Positions 1 to 6,092 of a DNA stretch of 8,984 nt are shown piece by piece. The first letter of the stretch is position 1, and every line of letters starts with the position of its first letter. Under the pieces are notes generated by a model. The model saw only the letters and a program-made list of their open reading frames with translations, had not been told where the DNA came from and did not search any database. The position numbers and the translations under genes were made by a program. Origin of the DNA: CAVSUR01 sp052143655. Its GTDB lineage: Bacteria; Actinomycetota; Actinomycetes; Streptosporangiales; Streptosporangiaceae. Where the stretch lies: NCBI GenBank assembly GCA_052143655.1, contig JBKQSL010000435.1:1-8984 (forward strand), written 5' to 3'.

Positions 1-407
1 TCTTCACCGAACGGCACCCGAAGCTCGCCCCCGTGTCCACGTTCACCGATGGCGTCTTCCTCGCCGGCGCCTGCCAGGGGCCCAAGGACATCCCGGACAC
101 CGTGGCCCAGGCCGGCGCCGCCGCGGCTGAGGCCCTGGTGATGATCGACCGCGGCTTCATGGAACTCGAGCCGAGCACGGCCTTCGTCGATGCGGCGAAG
201 TGCTCCGGCTGCCGCGCCTGCATCGGCCTCTGCCCGTTCGGGGCGCTGACCTTCGACGCCCAGGGGAACGTCGCGGTGGCCAACGAGGTGCTCTGCAAGG
301 GGTGTGGCGTGTGCGTCGCCGCCTGCCCGTCGGGCGCGATGCAGCAGCACCTGTTCACGGACGAGCAGGTCCTCGCCGAGCTCGAGGGGGTGCTCAAGAG
401 TGTCTGA
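1..407 (+). CDS. hdrA: HdrA-like heterodisulfide reductase iron-sulfur/flavin subunit, C-terminal part (5' end outside window)
   Basis: Partial gene. The frame is open from the left edge (first full codon at position 3) to TGA at 405-407, giving 134 visible residues. HdrA is the flavin- and FeS-containing subunit of heterodisulfide reductase complexes and the site of flavin-based electron bifurcation. The visible part matches the family C-terminus: a segment reading FLAGACQGPKDIPDTVAQA, characteristic of the end of the flavoprotein domain, followed by a two-cluster ferredoxin domain with motifs CSGCRACIGLCP and CKGCGVCVAACP. These eight cysteines can hold two [4Fe-4S] clusters. The frame continues upstream of the GTG at position 33, so that GTG is internal and not the start. 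The gene overlaps mvhD by 8 nt, which suggests translational coupling. HdrA occurs in many anaerobes with different partners, so the physiological acceptor cannot be told from this fragment. Confidence 0.93.
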   Translation, partial: FTERHPKLAPVSTFTDGVFLAGACQGPKDIPDTVAQAGAAAAEALVMIDRGFMELEPSTAFVDAAKCSGCRACIGLCPFGALTFDAQGNVAVANEVLCKGCGVCVAACPSGAMQQHLFTDEQVLAELEGVLKSV

Positions 408-855
408 GAATCACTTCCAGCCCAAGATCGTCGCCTTCTTCTGCACCTGGTGCACGTACACGGCGGCCGACCTGGCCGGCATCTCCCGGCTGGCGTACGC
501 GCCGAACGTGCGAGTGATACGCCTGATGTGCTCGGGCAGGCTCGATCCGCAGTTCGTGCTCGCGGCATTCCGCTACGGCGCGGACGGGGTGCTGATCGGC
601 GGCTGCCACCCGGGTGACTGCCACTACCAGGAGGGCAACTACAAGACCCGCCGCCGGGTCGAGCTGCTGCGAGCCGTGCTCCGCGACCTGGGCGTCGAGG
701 ACCAGCGGCTGCGCCTCGAGTGGATCTCGGCGTCCGAGGGCGAGAAGGTGCAGCGGGTCTGCAACGAGATGACCGGGGACCTGCGGAGGCTTGGGCCGCT
801 GCGCCTAGAGCGCCCCCAGCGCCAGGCTATGGAGCCCGCCGGGGAGGCACGATGA
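400..855 (+). CDS. mvhD: MvhD-type [2Fe-2S] subunit linking hydrogenase to HdrA
   Basis: 151 residues from a GTG start at 400, inside the end of hdrA (TGA 405-407). A purine-rich GAGGGGG lies about 9 nt upstream, and the first residues (MSENHFQPKIVAFFC) fit the family N-terminus. The same frame is open further upstream from 304, but that part reads as an out-of-frame shadow of hdrA. MvhD carries electrons from the hydrogenase small subunit to HdrA. Family cysteines are present: C15 and C18 in FFCTWC, C44 in LMCSG, and C69 and C74 in GGCHPGDCHY, enough for the [2Fe-2S] cluster. The conserved ADLAG, GADGVL and EWISASEG stretches are also intact. The stop overlaps the mvhG start (ATGA, 852-855). 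Length is close to the usual 140-150 residues of stand-alone MvhD. Confidence 0.93.
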   Translation: MSENHFQPKIVAFFCTWCTYTAADLAGISRLAYAPNVRVIRLMCSGRLDPQFVLAAFRYGADGVLIGGCHPGDCHYQEGNYKTRRRVELLRAVLRDLGVEDQRLRLEWISASEGEKVQRVCNEMTGDLRRLGPLRLERPQRQAMEPAGEAR

Positions 856-1850
856 CGAAACCGAAGATTGCCTTCTACTGGTGCGCCTCGTGCGGCGGCT
901 GCGAGGAGGCCGTCGTCGACCTCGGCGAGGACCTGCTGACCGTCGTCGAACTCGTGGAGGTCGCCTTCTGGCCGGTCGCGCTCGACTTCAAGCGCGAGGA
1001 CGTCGAGGCGCTGGACGACGGCGAGCTGGCGGCGGCGTTCATCAATGGCGCCGTCCGCACATCGGAGCAGGAGGAGATGGCCGGGCTGCTGCGGCGCAAA
1101 TCCGCCGCGGTGGTCGCATTCGGCATCTGCGCGATGCTTGGCGGCGTCCCCGGCCTCGCCAACCTGTACGAGAGCCGGGACATCCTCGACGTCGTCTACC
1201 ACGAAGCACCGAGCGTCCAGAACGACGACGGGACGCTGCCCGCGGAGGAAAGCCGCGTTGCCGAGGGAGAGCTGACGTTGCCTGCGTTCGGCGCCTCTGT
1301 GCGCACGCTCGACCAGGTCATCGACGTCGACTACTACCTTCCTGGCTGCCCGCCGCCCGCGGGCCTGATTGCCTCGGCCGTGACGGCGCTTGTCGAGGGG
1401 AAACTGCCCGAGAAGGGAGCCGTGCTTGCGCCCGACGTGGCGCTCTGCTCCGAGTGCCCGCGTGCCGCGACGAAGCCGGACAAGCTCCTGGTGCAGGCGT
1501 TCCGGCGGCCGCACCAGGCGCTCATCGATCCCGAACTCTGCCTGCTCGCGCAAGGCCTGGTCTGCCTCGGCCCCGCTACCCGTGCGGGCTGCGCCGCTGC
1601 CTGCCCCCGCGGGAACATGCCGTGCACCGGTTGTATGGGGCCCACGAGCGGTGTCGTCGACTACGGGGCGAAGGCGCTGTCTGCCATCGCATCGCTCCTC
1701 GACGCGAACGGCGAGGACGAGATCGCCGCTCGCGTTGCCGAGATCGCCGACCCGGTCGGTACCTTCTACCGCTACAGCCTGCCGGCTTCGCTGCTGCACC
1801 GTCGCGTGCGGCCGAAGACGAGGGAGCAAGAGGAAGAGGTGGCGCCATGA
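852..1850 (+). CDS. mvhG: [NiFe] hydrogenase small subunit, MvhG type (group 3c)
   Basis: 332 residues from ATG 852, which overlaps the mvhD stop. GGGGAGG at about 841-847 acts as ribosome binding site. This subunit relays electrons from the NiFe site through three [4Fe-4S] clusters. Proximal-cluster ligands are C14 and C17 (CGGC), C93 (GIC) and C166 (GCPPP). Eight further cysteines (C199, C202, C230, C238, C247, C251, C258, C261) in the MvhG-like C-terminal half, including CSECPR and MPCTGCMGP, fit two more clusters. There is no Tat signal or membrane anchor, so the enzyme should be cytoplasmic, as expected for group 3. An extra cysteine, C11, lies just before the CxxC. The charged C-terminal tail (about 318-332) is probably disordered. 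The stop overlaps the mvhA start. Confidence 0.94.
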   Translation: MTKPKIAFYWCASCGGCEEAVVDLGEDLLTVVELVEVAFWPVALDFKREDVEALDDGELAAAFINGAVRTSEQEEMAGLLRRKSAAVVAFGICAMLGGVPGLANLYESRDILDVVYHEAPSVQNDDGTLPAEESRVAEGELTLPAFGASVRTLDQVIDVDYYLPGCPPPAGLIASAVTALVEGKLPEKGAVLAPDVALCSECPRAATKPDKLLVQAFRRPHQALIDPELCLLAQGLVCLGPATRAGCAAACPRGNMPCTGCMGPTSGVVDYGAKALSAIASLLDANGEDEIAARVAEIADPVGTFYRYSLPASLLHRRVRPKTREQEEEVAP

Positions 1851-3310
1851 GCCGCGAGATCCTCATCGACCCCATGACACGGCTCGAGGGACACGGGAGG
1901 ATACACATCTTCCTCGATACCGACGGCGGTGTCGACCGGGCCTACCTTCAGATCCCGGAGCTGCGCGGCTTCGAGAAGTTCGCCCAGGGGCGGCGCGCCG
2001 AGGACATGCCGCAGATCACCTCGCGCATCTGCGGCGTCTGCCCTATGGCTCACCACATGGCCGCGACGAAAGCCCTCGACGACCTCTACCAGGTGGATCC
2101 GCCGCCCGCCGCCCGGAAGATCCGCGAGCTCCTCTACAGCGCCTTCATGGTCGAAGACCACGCGCTGCATTTCTTCTTCCTTGGCGGGCCCGATTTCATC
2201 GTCGGCCCGGATGCGCCGCGGCAGAAGCGGAACATCCTCGGCGTCGTCGACGCCGTGGGCCTCGAGGTAGGCAAGGAGGTGATCGGCGTCCGCAAGCAGC
2301 TCCGTGACCTGGTTGCCGCGGTGGCAGGCAAGGCAATCCATCCCGTCTTCGGGCTTCCCGGGGGCGTGTCGCGCTCTCTGAGCAGCGAGGTCCGGCAGGA
2401 GGCGGCTGCGGCGGCGGCCCGCGCCATCGAGTTCAGCCAGTTCGCCCTCGGCGCGTTCCGCCAGGCCGTGCTCGGCAACCCCGGCTACGTCGAGCTCATC
2501 ACCTCCGAGGCATACACGCACCGCACCTACTACATGGGCCTCGTCGACACAGCGAACAAGGTCACCTTCTATGACGGCAGGCTCAGGATCGTCGGCCCGG
2601 AGGGGAAAGAACTGCTCACGTTCGAAGGGAGGGACTACCTCAGCCATGTCGCCGAGCACGTCGAGCCGTGGACGTACATGAAGTTCTGCTTCCTGAAGGA
2701 CGTCGGCTGGAACGGGTTCGCCGACGGGGCCGGCAGCGGCGTCTACAGCGTCGCGCCGCTGGCCCGGCTGAACGTCGCTGACGGCATGGCGACCCCTCGC
2801 GCGCAGGAAGCCTACGAGGAGTTCGTTACGGCCCTGGGCCCCAAGCCCGTCCACTACACGCTCGCCAACCACTGGGCCAGGATCATCGAGCTCGTGTACG
2901 CGGCGGAGCGGATGGCCGAACTTGCCGACGACCCGGAGATCACCGACCCGCAGGTGCGCGAGCTGCCGACTGCCGCGCCAAGCGAGGGCATCGGTGTTGT
3001 GGAGGCCCCACGGGGAACCCTCTTCCACCACTACCGGACGGACGAGCGCGGGCTCATCACGGCCGCGAATCTGATCGTCGCCACGCAGAACAACGCTGCG
3101 AGGATCGCGCTGTCCGTAGACAAGGCGGCGCGCGCGCTGATCAGGAACGGCCAGGTCGACAACGGGCTGCTGAACCAGGTCGAGATGGCGTTCCGCGCCT
3201 ACGACCCGTGCATGGGCTGCTCCACGCACAGCCTGCCCGGCCACATGCCGCTGATCGTCGAGGTCAGGGACGCAGGCGGCGTGCTCCTGCGTGAGATCCG
3301 GCGGGACTGA
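1847..3310 (+). CDS. mvhA: [NiFe] hydrogenase large catalytic subunit, MvhA type (group 3c)
   Basis: 487 residues from ATG 1847 (ATGA overlap with mvhG; AGGAAGAGG upstream). The frame is open upstream from 881, but that part is a shadow of mvhG. It cleaves H2 at the NiFe(CN)2CO centre. The four metal-binding cysteines are present: C62 and C65 in the L1 motif RICGVCPMAHH, and C455 and C458 in the L2 motif DPCMGCSTH. The conserved RLEGHGR (residues 12-18) and APRG (387-390) are intact. After H461 there is a 26-residue tail (from SLPG to the C-terminal IRRD), which resembles the C-terminal extension that maturation proteases remove after this His. The protease gene follows 2 nt later, which supports this. 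The group 3c assignment comes from motif style and from the MvhD/HdrA partners. F420- or NAD-coupled relatives are less likely because FrhB and HoxFU are absent here. Confidence 0.95.
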   Translation: MSREILIDPMTRLEGHGRIHIFLDTDGGVDRAYLQIPELRGFEKFAQGRRAEDMPQITSRICGVCPMAHHMAATKALDDLYQVDPPPAARKIRELLYSAFMVEDHALHFFFLGGPDFIVGPDAPRQKRNILGVVDAVGLEVGKEVIGVRKQLRDLVAAVAGKAIHPVFGLPGGVSRSLSSEVRQEAAAAAARAIEFSQFALGAFRQAVLGNPGYVELITSEAYTHRTYYMGLVDTANKVTFYDGRLRIVGPEGKELLTFEGRDYLSHVAEHVEPWTYMKFCFLKDVGWNGFADGAGSGVYSVAPLARLNVADGMATPRAQEAYEEFVTALGPKPVHYTLANHWARIIELVYAAERMAELADDPEITDPQVRELPTAAPSEGIGVVEAPRGTLFHHYRTDERGLITAANLIVATQNNAARIALSVDKAARALIRNGQVDNGLLNQVEMAFRAYDPCMGCSTHSLPGHMPLIVEVRDAGGVLLREIRRD

Positions 3311-3312
3311 CC

Positions 3313-3831
3313 GTGCGAACGCTCGTCCTCGGGCTGGGCAACGAGTACGCGGGAGACGACGCCATCGGCGTGCTCGCGGTGCGGGCGCTGCGCGGGCAGC
3401 TGGCCAAGGGTGCCGACGTCGTGGAGAGCGCCGCCTCGGGCCTGGCGCTGCTCGAGGTCTTCGCCGGGTATGACCGCGCGGTGGTCGCCGACTCGATCCG
3501 CACGGGACGCCGCCCGGCGGGCACGATCATCGAGGCCGGGCTCGCCGATCTGGGCCGGGCCACAGCACCAAGCCTGCACCAGGCCGGCATACCCGAGCTT
3601 GCCGCCGTCGCCAGGCGGCTCGGCATGGGCTTCCCTGACCGGACGCAAGTGCTCGCCGTCGAGGTCGCAGGGCCGCTGATGTTCGGCGCGCCGCTGAGCG
3701 AGCCTGTGGCTGCGGCGGTAGCGCCGCTCGGCCGGCGCGTCCTGGAGCAGGTCCAGCGCTGGGCGTCGGAGGACTCCGGGCACGGGCTGCCGGAACGCGC
3801 CGGGCACGGGCCGGAGGACACCCCGCCCTAG
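3313..3831 (+). CDS. Hydrogenase maturation protease (HyaD/HupD/HycI family)
   Basis: 172 residues from GTG 3313, two bases after the mvhA stop. This nickel-dependent endopeptidase family removes the C-terminal extension of the NiFe large subunit after nickel is inserted. The N-terminal signature LGLGNEYAGDDAIG is present. The three metal/substrate residues of the family can be placed at E11 (GNEYAGDD), D60 (VVADSIRTG) and H89 (APSLHQAG). The C-terminal ~20 residues (from about 153) are rich in Gly/Pro/His and probably disordered. No convincing Shine-Dalgarno is seen, so translation is probably coupled to mvhA. Its target is almost certainly the upstream MvhA. The exact family name (HupD, HycI, FrhD or HoxW) cannot be settled from sequence alone, so no symbol is given. 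Confidence 0.92.
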   Translation: MRTLVLGLGNEYAGDDAIGVLAVRALRGQLAKGADVVESAASGLALLEVFAGYDRAVVADSIRTGRRPAGTIIEAGLADLGRATAPSLHQAGIPELAAVARRLGMGFPDRTQVLAVEVAGPLMFGAPLSEPVAAAVAPLGRRVLEQVQRWASEDSGHGLPERAGHGPEDTPP

Positions 3832-3833
3832 GG

Positions 3834-3840
3834 AAGGAGG
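3834..3840 (+). promoter_or_regulatory. Strong ribosome binding site for hypA
   Basis: AAGGAGG lies 6 nt before the CTG at 3847-3849. This near-perfect Shine-Dalgarno is the strongest in the window. It decides the start of hypA, because no ATG, GTG or TTG lies at a suitable distance in the hypA frame. Confidence 0.85.
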
Positions 3841-3846
3841 AGCATC

Positions 3847-4197
3847 CTGCACGACTACCACGCGGTCAGCGCGCTTGTAGCGCGCCTGACCCGCGATCCC
3901 AGCCTCGCGGCGGGCATCGCCGAGGTCCGCGTGCGGGCGAGCCCGGTGTTCTCGCCGGAGGCGCTGCGGCAGGCCTACCAGATGCTGACGGAGGACACGC
4001 CGCTCAGCGGATCGCGCCTGCTCGTCGATGAGCTTGCCGACCGCCGCGAGTGCGCGCCATGCGGGGCGGCGTGGGCGGTGTCTCCCGACGACGTGGCCGG
4101 GCACCTGGTCGTCTGCCCGTCCTGCGGCGCCCTCTCGTCCCTCGATGCCGGAGCCGTTATCGAGCTGCTCGAGATCAGGCGCAGCGCGGGCGCGTGA
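3847..4197 (+). CDS. hypA: Hydrogenase nickel incorporation protein HypA, probable CTG start
   Basis: 116 residues if started at CTG 3847. HypA is a small zinc-containing metallochaperone that delivers nickel with HypB during NiFe hydrogenase maturation. The family starts with Met-His-Glu/Asp, where the N-terminus and His2 bind nickel. Reading CTG as Met gives M-H-D-Y-H, with H2 and D3 in place. The zinc site is intact: C69 and C72 (CAPC), and C90 and C93 (CPSC). Other family-like stretches are VRVRASPVFSPEALRQAY and the TPLSGSRL segment. The next in-frame GTG (3931) would remove 28 residues including the nickel site, so it is rejected. ATC at 3844 is also in frame but would displace His2. 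The gene closes the hydrogenase operon, 15 nt after the protease gene. HypB-F are not in the window. Confidence 0.88.
   Translation: MHDYHAVSALVARLTRDPSLAAGIAEVRVRASPVFSPEALRQAYQMLTEDTPLSGSRLLVDELADRRECAPCGAAWAVSPDDVAGHLVVCPSCGALSSLDAGAVIELLEIRRSAGA
3864..3891 (+). other. Stable hairpin inside the start of hypA
   Basis: An inverted repeat within codons 6-15 of hypA: arm GGTCAG + CGCGC (3864-3874), loop TTGTA (3875-3879), arm GCGCG (3880-3884), one bulged C (3885), then CTGACC (3886-3891). That gives 11 base pairs, mostly G-C, beginning 14 nt after the CTG start codon. It may only reflect high GC and Ala/Val/Arg codons, or it could affect initiation at the unusual start. Confidence 0.5.
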
Positions 4198-4236
4198 CCT
4201 GCTGCGCCGCCGGCGTGCTCGGAGGCACGTGGGCTG

Positions 4237-4260
4237 CCCGCGCCTGGCGTCAGGCCCGGG
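4237..4260. terminator. Possible bidirectional terminator hairpin between hypA and nrtR
   Basis: CCCG-C-GCCTG (4237-4246), loop GCGT, CAGGC-C-CGGG (4251-4260): a 9-bp stem with one C/C mismatch. It lies between the convergent genes hypA (stop 4195-4197) and nrtR (stop complement 4250-4252) and runs into the last codons of nrtR. There is no T-tract on either side, as is common in high-GC actinobacteria. The rest of the 52-bp gap shows nothing else. Confidence 0.45.
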
Positions 4261-5023
4261 TGGGAGCTTTCCCGGCCGTCGGCGCAGGCTCGCCATGGGT
4301 GGCCTGGACCGGCGGGCGGAACGCCGCGAAAGGGTTGGTGACCACCAGGGTCCGGGCCCGGAACCGGTAAAGCGTGGCTGGCCTGCCGCCCAGTGAGGTC
4401 GGCCGGGCAGCCGCGGGCGTGGCCTCGATGACATCGCGGCGGGTCAGGATCCGCTGCAGGTTGGTTGCCGAGACCGGGCGGCCGAGTGAGGCAGCGTAAA
4501 TGTCCCTCAGCTGGGCGATCGTGAAGGTCTCGGGCGCCAGGGCGAAGCCGATGTTGGTGTAGGACAGCTTGGCCCGCAGCCTCTCTCTCGCAGACCCGGC
4601 GATCGACCCGTGGTCGAACGCGGTCGGCGGAAGGTCCTGGACCGGGTGCCACGCCGTGTCCGCGGGGATGCGCGGCTCGGCCGCGGTAGCAACCAGCGCC
4701 AGGTAGGCAGTGGCAAGGACCCGTCCCCTGGGGTCCCGCCCGGGATCGCTGCGGGTTTCCAGCTGCTCAAGGTAGGCGATGCCGGTGAGATCGACCTTGG
4801 CGGCAAGGTGGCGCCCCAGGGACGTGCCGAGCCGCTCGTTCGCGCCCAGGGGCCCGCCGGGCAATGACCACCGTCCCTCGAACGGCGGCGCGCCGCGCCG
4901 CCAGAGCAGGACATCCAGGCTGTTGCCGCGGACCTGGAGCACCACTGCGAGGACCTCATGACGGAACCGCTCGGCCTGGCTGGTTCCTGCGGTTGCACGG
5001 GCCTGCGGCTGATGTTCGGGCAC
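4250..5023 (-). CDS. nrtR: NrtR-type transcriptional regulator of NAD synthesis (degenerate Nudix domain plus C-terminal winged helix)
   Basis: 257 residues from GTG (complement of 5021-5023). No other in-frame start exists upstream before a stop (complement of 5057-5059). Residues about 22-135 form a Nudix domain and about 145-222 a winged-helix region, with the NrtR-like stretches TFTIAQLRDIYAASLGRPVS and GGRPATLYRF. NrtR proteins repress NAD genes and sense ADP-ribose or related NAD metabolites. The Nudix box (G57 to L79) aligns as G-x5-E63-x7-R71, but the catalytic REUxEE is RHLAAK (71-76), so hydrolysis is not expected. The C-terminal ~35 residues are Pro/Ala-rich and extend beyond the domain. 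The gene is divergent from nadABC across a perfect palindrome, which makes autoregulation and control of nadA likely. The alternative, an active Nudix hydrolase, is unlikely. Confidence 0.88.
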   Translation of the reverse strand: MPEHQPQARATAGTSQAERFRHEVLAVVLQVRGNSLDVLLWRRGAPPFEGRWSLPGGPLGANERLGTSLGRHLAAKVDLTGIAYLEQLETRSDPGRDPRGRVLATAYLALVATAAEPRIPADTAWHPVQDLPPTAFDHGSIAGSARERLRAKLSYTNIGFALAPETFTIAQLRDIYAASLGRPVSATNLQRILTRRDVIEATPAAARPTSLGGRPATLYRFRARTLVVTNPFAAFRPPVQATHGEPAPTAGKAPTRA

Positions 5024-5029
5024 GTCGGC

Positions 5030-5035
5030 ATGGTA
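5030..5035 (-). promoter_or_regulatory. Candidate -10 element of nrtR
   Basis: On the minus strand this reads TACCAT (TAnnnT pattern), and its 3' end lies 6 nt before the GTG start of nrtR. Transcription would then start at or next to the start codon, giving a leaderless mRNA. That agrees with the lack of a Shine-Dalgarno upstream of the GTG. No clear -35 is seen. Confidence 0.3.
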
Positions 5036-5039
5036 CTGT
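5034..5039 (+). promoter_or_regulatory. Candidate -10 element of nadABC
   Basis: TACTGT (TAnnnT pattern). The expected transcript start is around 5046-5047, inside the left arm of the palindrome at 5045-5075. A repressor bound there would block initiation. The -35 region (about 5010-5016) is weak. It overlaps the divergent nrtR candidate -10 by two bases. Confidence 0.35.
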
Positions 5040-5044
5040 GCAGA

Positions 5045-5075
5045 CCATGTTTTCGACTACGAGGCGAAAACATGG
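5045..5075. promoter_or_regulatory. Perfect inverted repeat, candidate NrtR operator
   Basis: CCATGTTTTCG (5045-5055), a 9-nt spacer, then CGAAAACATGG (5065-5075): 11 of 11 paired positions. It is the only A/T-rich symmetric element in the nrtR-nadA intergenic region and sits between the two genes' starts, where a dimeric repressor would bind. The symmetric form fits dimeric NrtR. The link to NrtR is inferred from position. Confidence 0.75.
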
Positions 5076-5097
5076 ACGTGAGGACAGGAGCAGCTGA
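5047..5097 (+). other. Possible 16-codon leader ORF before nadA
   Basis: ATG at 5047, in the left arm of the palindrome, opens a 16-codon frame (MFSTTRRKHGREDRSS) whose TGA (5095-5097) overlaps the nadA ATG (5097-5099) as TGATG. The predicted transcript start from the -10 at 5034-5039 falls almost on this ATG. It may be chance: composition is not distinctive, and there is no run of regulatory codons. Confidence 0.2.
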
Positions 5098-6092
5098 TGA
5101 CCAGCAGCGCGGCCGCCGACTGCCAGGCCGGCGGGGACTGGGCGGCGCAGATCCGGCGGCTGGCGGCCCAGCGCGATGCCGTGATCCTCGCGCACAACTA
5201 CCAGGCGCCGGAGATCCAGGACGTTGCCGATCACGTCGGTGACTCGCTCGCCTTGTCCCGGCTGGCCGCAGAGAGCACGGCGAGCGTCATCGTGTTCGCC
5301 GGGGTGTACTTCATGGCAGAGACCGCCAAGATCCTCGCCCCCGGGCGGACGGTGCTGATCCCGGACCGGAGGGCTGGCTGCTCGCTGGCCGAGAGCATCA
5401 CGGCGCGGCAGCTCCGGGCGTGGAAGGCCGAGCACCCCGGTGCCGCCGTGGTCGCATACGTCAACACCAGCGCCGAGGTCAAGGCCGAGTCTGATGTGTG
5501 CTGCACCTCAGCCAACGCGGTGCAGATCGTGGCGTCACTTCCGGCGGGCCAGGAGATCCTGTTCCTGCCCGACCAGTTCCTCGGAGCCCACGTGCGCCGT
5601 GCCACCGGCCGCGAGAACGTGCATGTCTGGCTCGGCGAGTGCCATGTGCACGCTGGCATCAGCCCGGCCGACCTGCGCCGCAAAGCGGAAGCCGAGGCCG
5701 AGGCCGAGCTTTTCATCCATCCCGAGTGCGGGTGCTCGACCGCCGCGCTGTGGCAGGCGGGCATCGGTGACCTGCCGGGTGACCGTACCAGGGTGCTGTC
5801 CACCGGGGGCATGCTGGAGGCCGCCCGCACCACCACGGCGCCTGCCGTGCTGGTAGCCACGGAGACCGGCATGCTGCATCAGCTGCGCCGGGCCAACCCC
5901 GCGGTGCGCTGGGAGCCGGTCAACCCGGGCGCCGTGTGCCGGTACATGAAGATGACGACTCCGGCGGCCCTGCTCCGATGCCTGCGCGACGGGGTCGAGG
6001 AGGTGCAGGTCGCTCCCGACGTGGCCAGCCGGGCCCGCCGGGCCGTGGAGGCGATGATCGCCGTCGGGTCACCATCGGCGGCAGGGGAATGA
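5097..6092 (+). CDS. nadA: Quinolinate synthase NadA
   Basis: 331 residues from ATG 5097, with AGGAG at 5086-5090 (6-nt spacing). NadA condenses iminoaspartate with dihydroxyacetone phosphate to quinolinate, using an oxygen-sensitive [4Fe-4S] cluster in the cytoplasm. The three cluster cysteines can be placed at C95 (AGCSLAE), C182 (WLGECHVH) and C281 (AVCRYMKMT). Other family motifs are AHNYQAPEIQDVADHVGDS (33-50), FMAETAKIL (72-80), DVCCTSANA (133-141) and HPECGCST (208-215, with the HPE active-site triplet). Length falls in the normal 300-370 range. A short hexamer repeat encodes AEAEAEAE before the HPE motif. It is first in nadABC, overlaps nadB by 4 nt (ATGA), and is preceded by the candidate NrtR operator. 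Confidence 0.97.
   Translation: MTSSAAADCQAGGDWAAQIRRLAAQRDAVILAHNYQAPEIQDVADHVGDSLALSRLAAESTASVIVFAGVYFMAETAKILAPGRTVLIPDRRAGCSLAESITARQLRAWKAEHPGAAVVAYVNTSAEVKAESDVCCTSANAVQIVASLPAGQEILFLPDQFLGAHVRRATGRENVHVWLGECHVHAGISPADLRRKAEAEAEAELFIHPECGCSTAALWQAGIGDLPGDRTRVLSTGGMLEAARTTTAPAVLVATETGMLHQLRRANPAVRWEPVNPGAVCRYMKMTTPAALLRCLRDGVEEVQVAPDVASRARRAVEAMIAVGSPSAAGE
5685..5708 (+). repeat. Short hexanucleotide tandem repeat in nadA
   Basis: GCGGAA followed by three exact copies of GCCGAG, encoding four Ala-Glu dipeptides (residues 197-204 of NadA). It lies in a helix-like surface segment upstream of the HPE motif. Copy number could vary without breaking the frame, but nothing shows that it does. 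Confidence 0.6.

Noticed and set aside
639..1829. Long minus-strand open frame opposite mvhD/mvhG (396 codons)
   Set aside because: Antisense shadow caused by high GC. The translation is Arg/Gly-rich without family motifs, while the + strand carries clear hydrogenase motifs.
1772..3244. Long minus-strand open frame opposite mvhA (490 codons)
   Set aside because: Antisense shadow of mvhA with no recognisable domain.
3199..4434. Minus-strand open frame opposite the protease gene and hypA
   Set aside because: Low-complexity Arg/Pro/Gly translation that conflicts with two recognised + strand genes.
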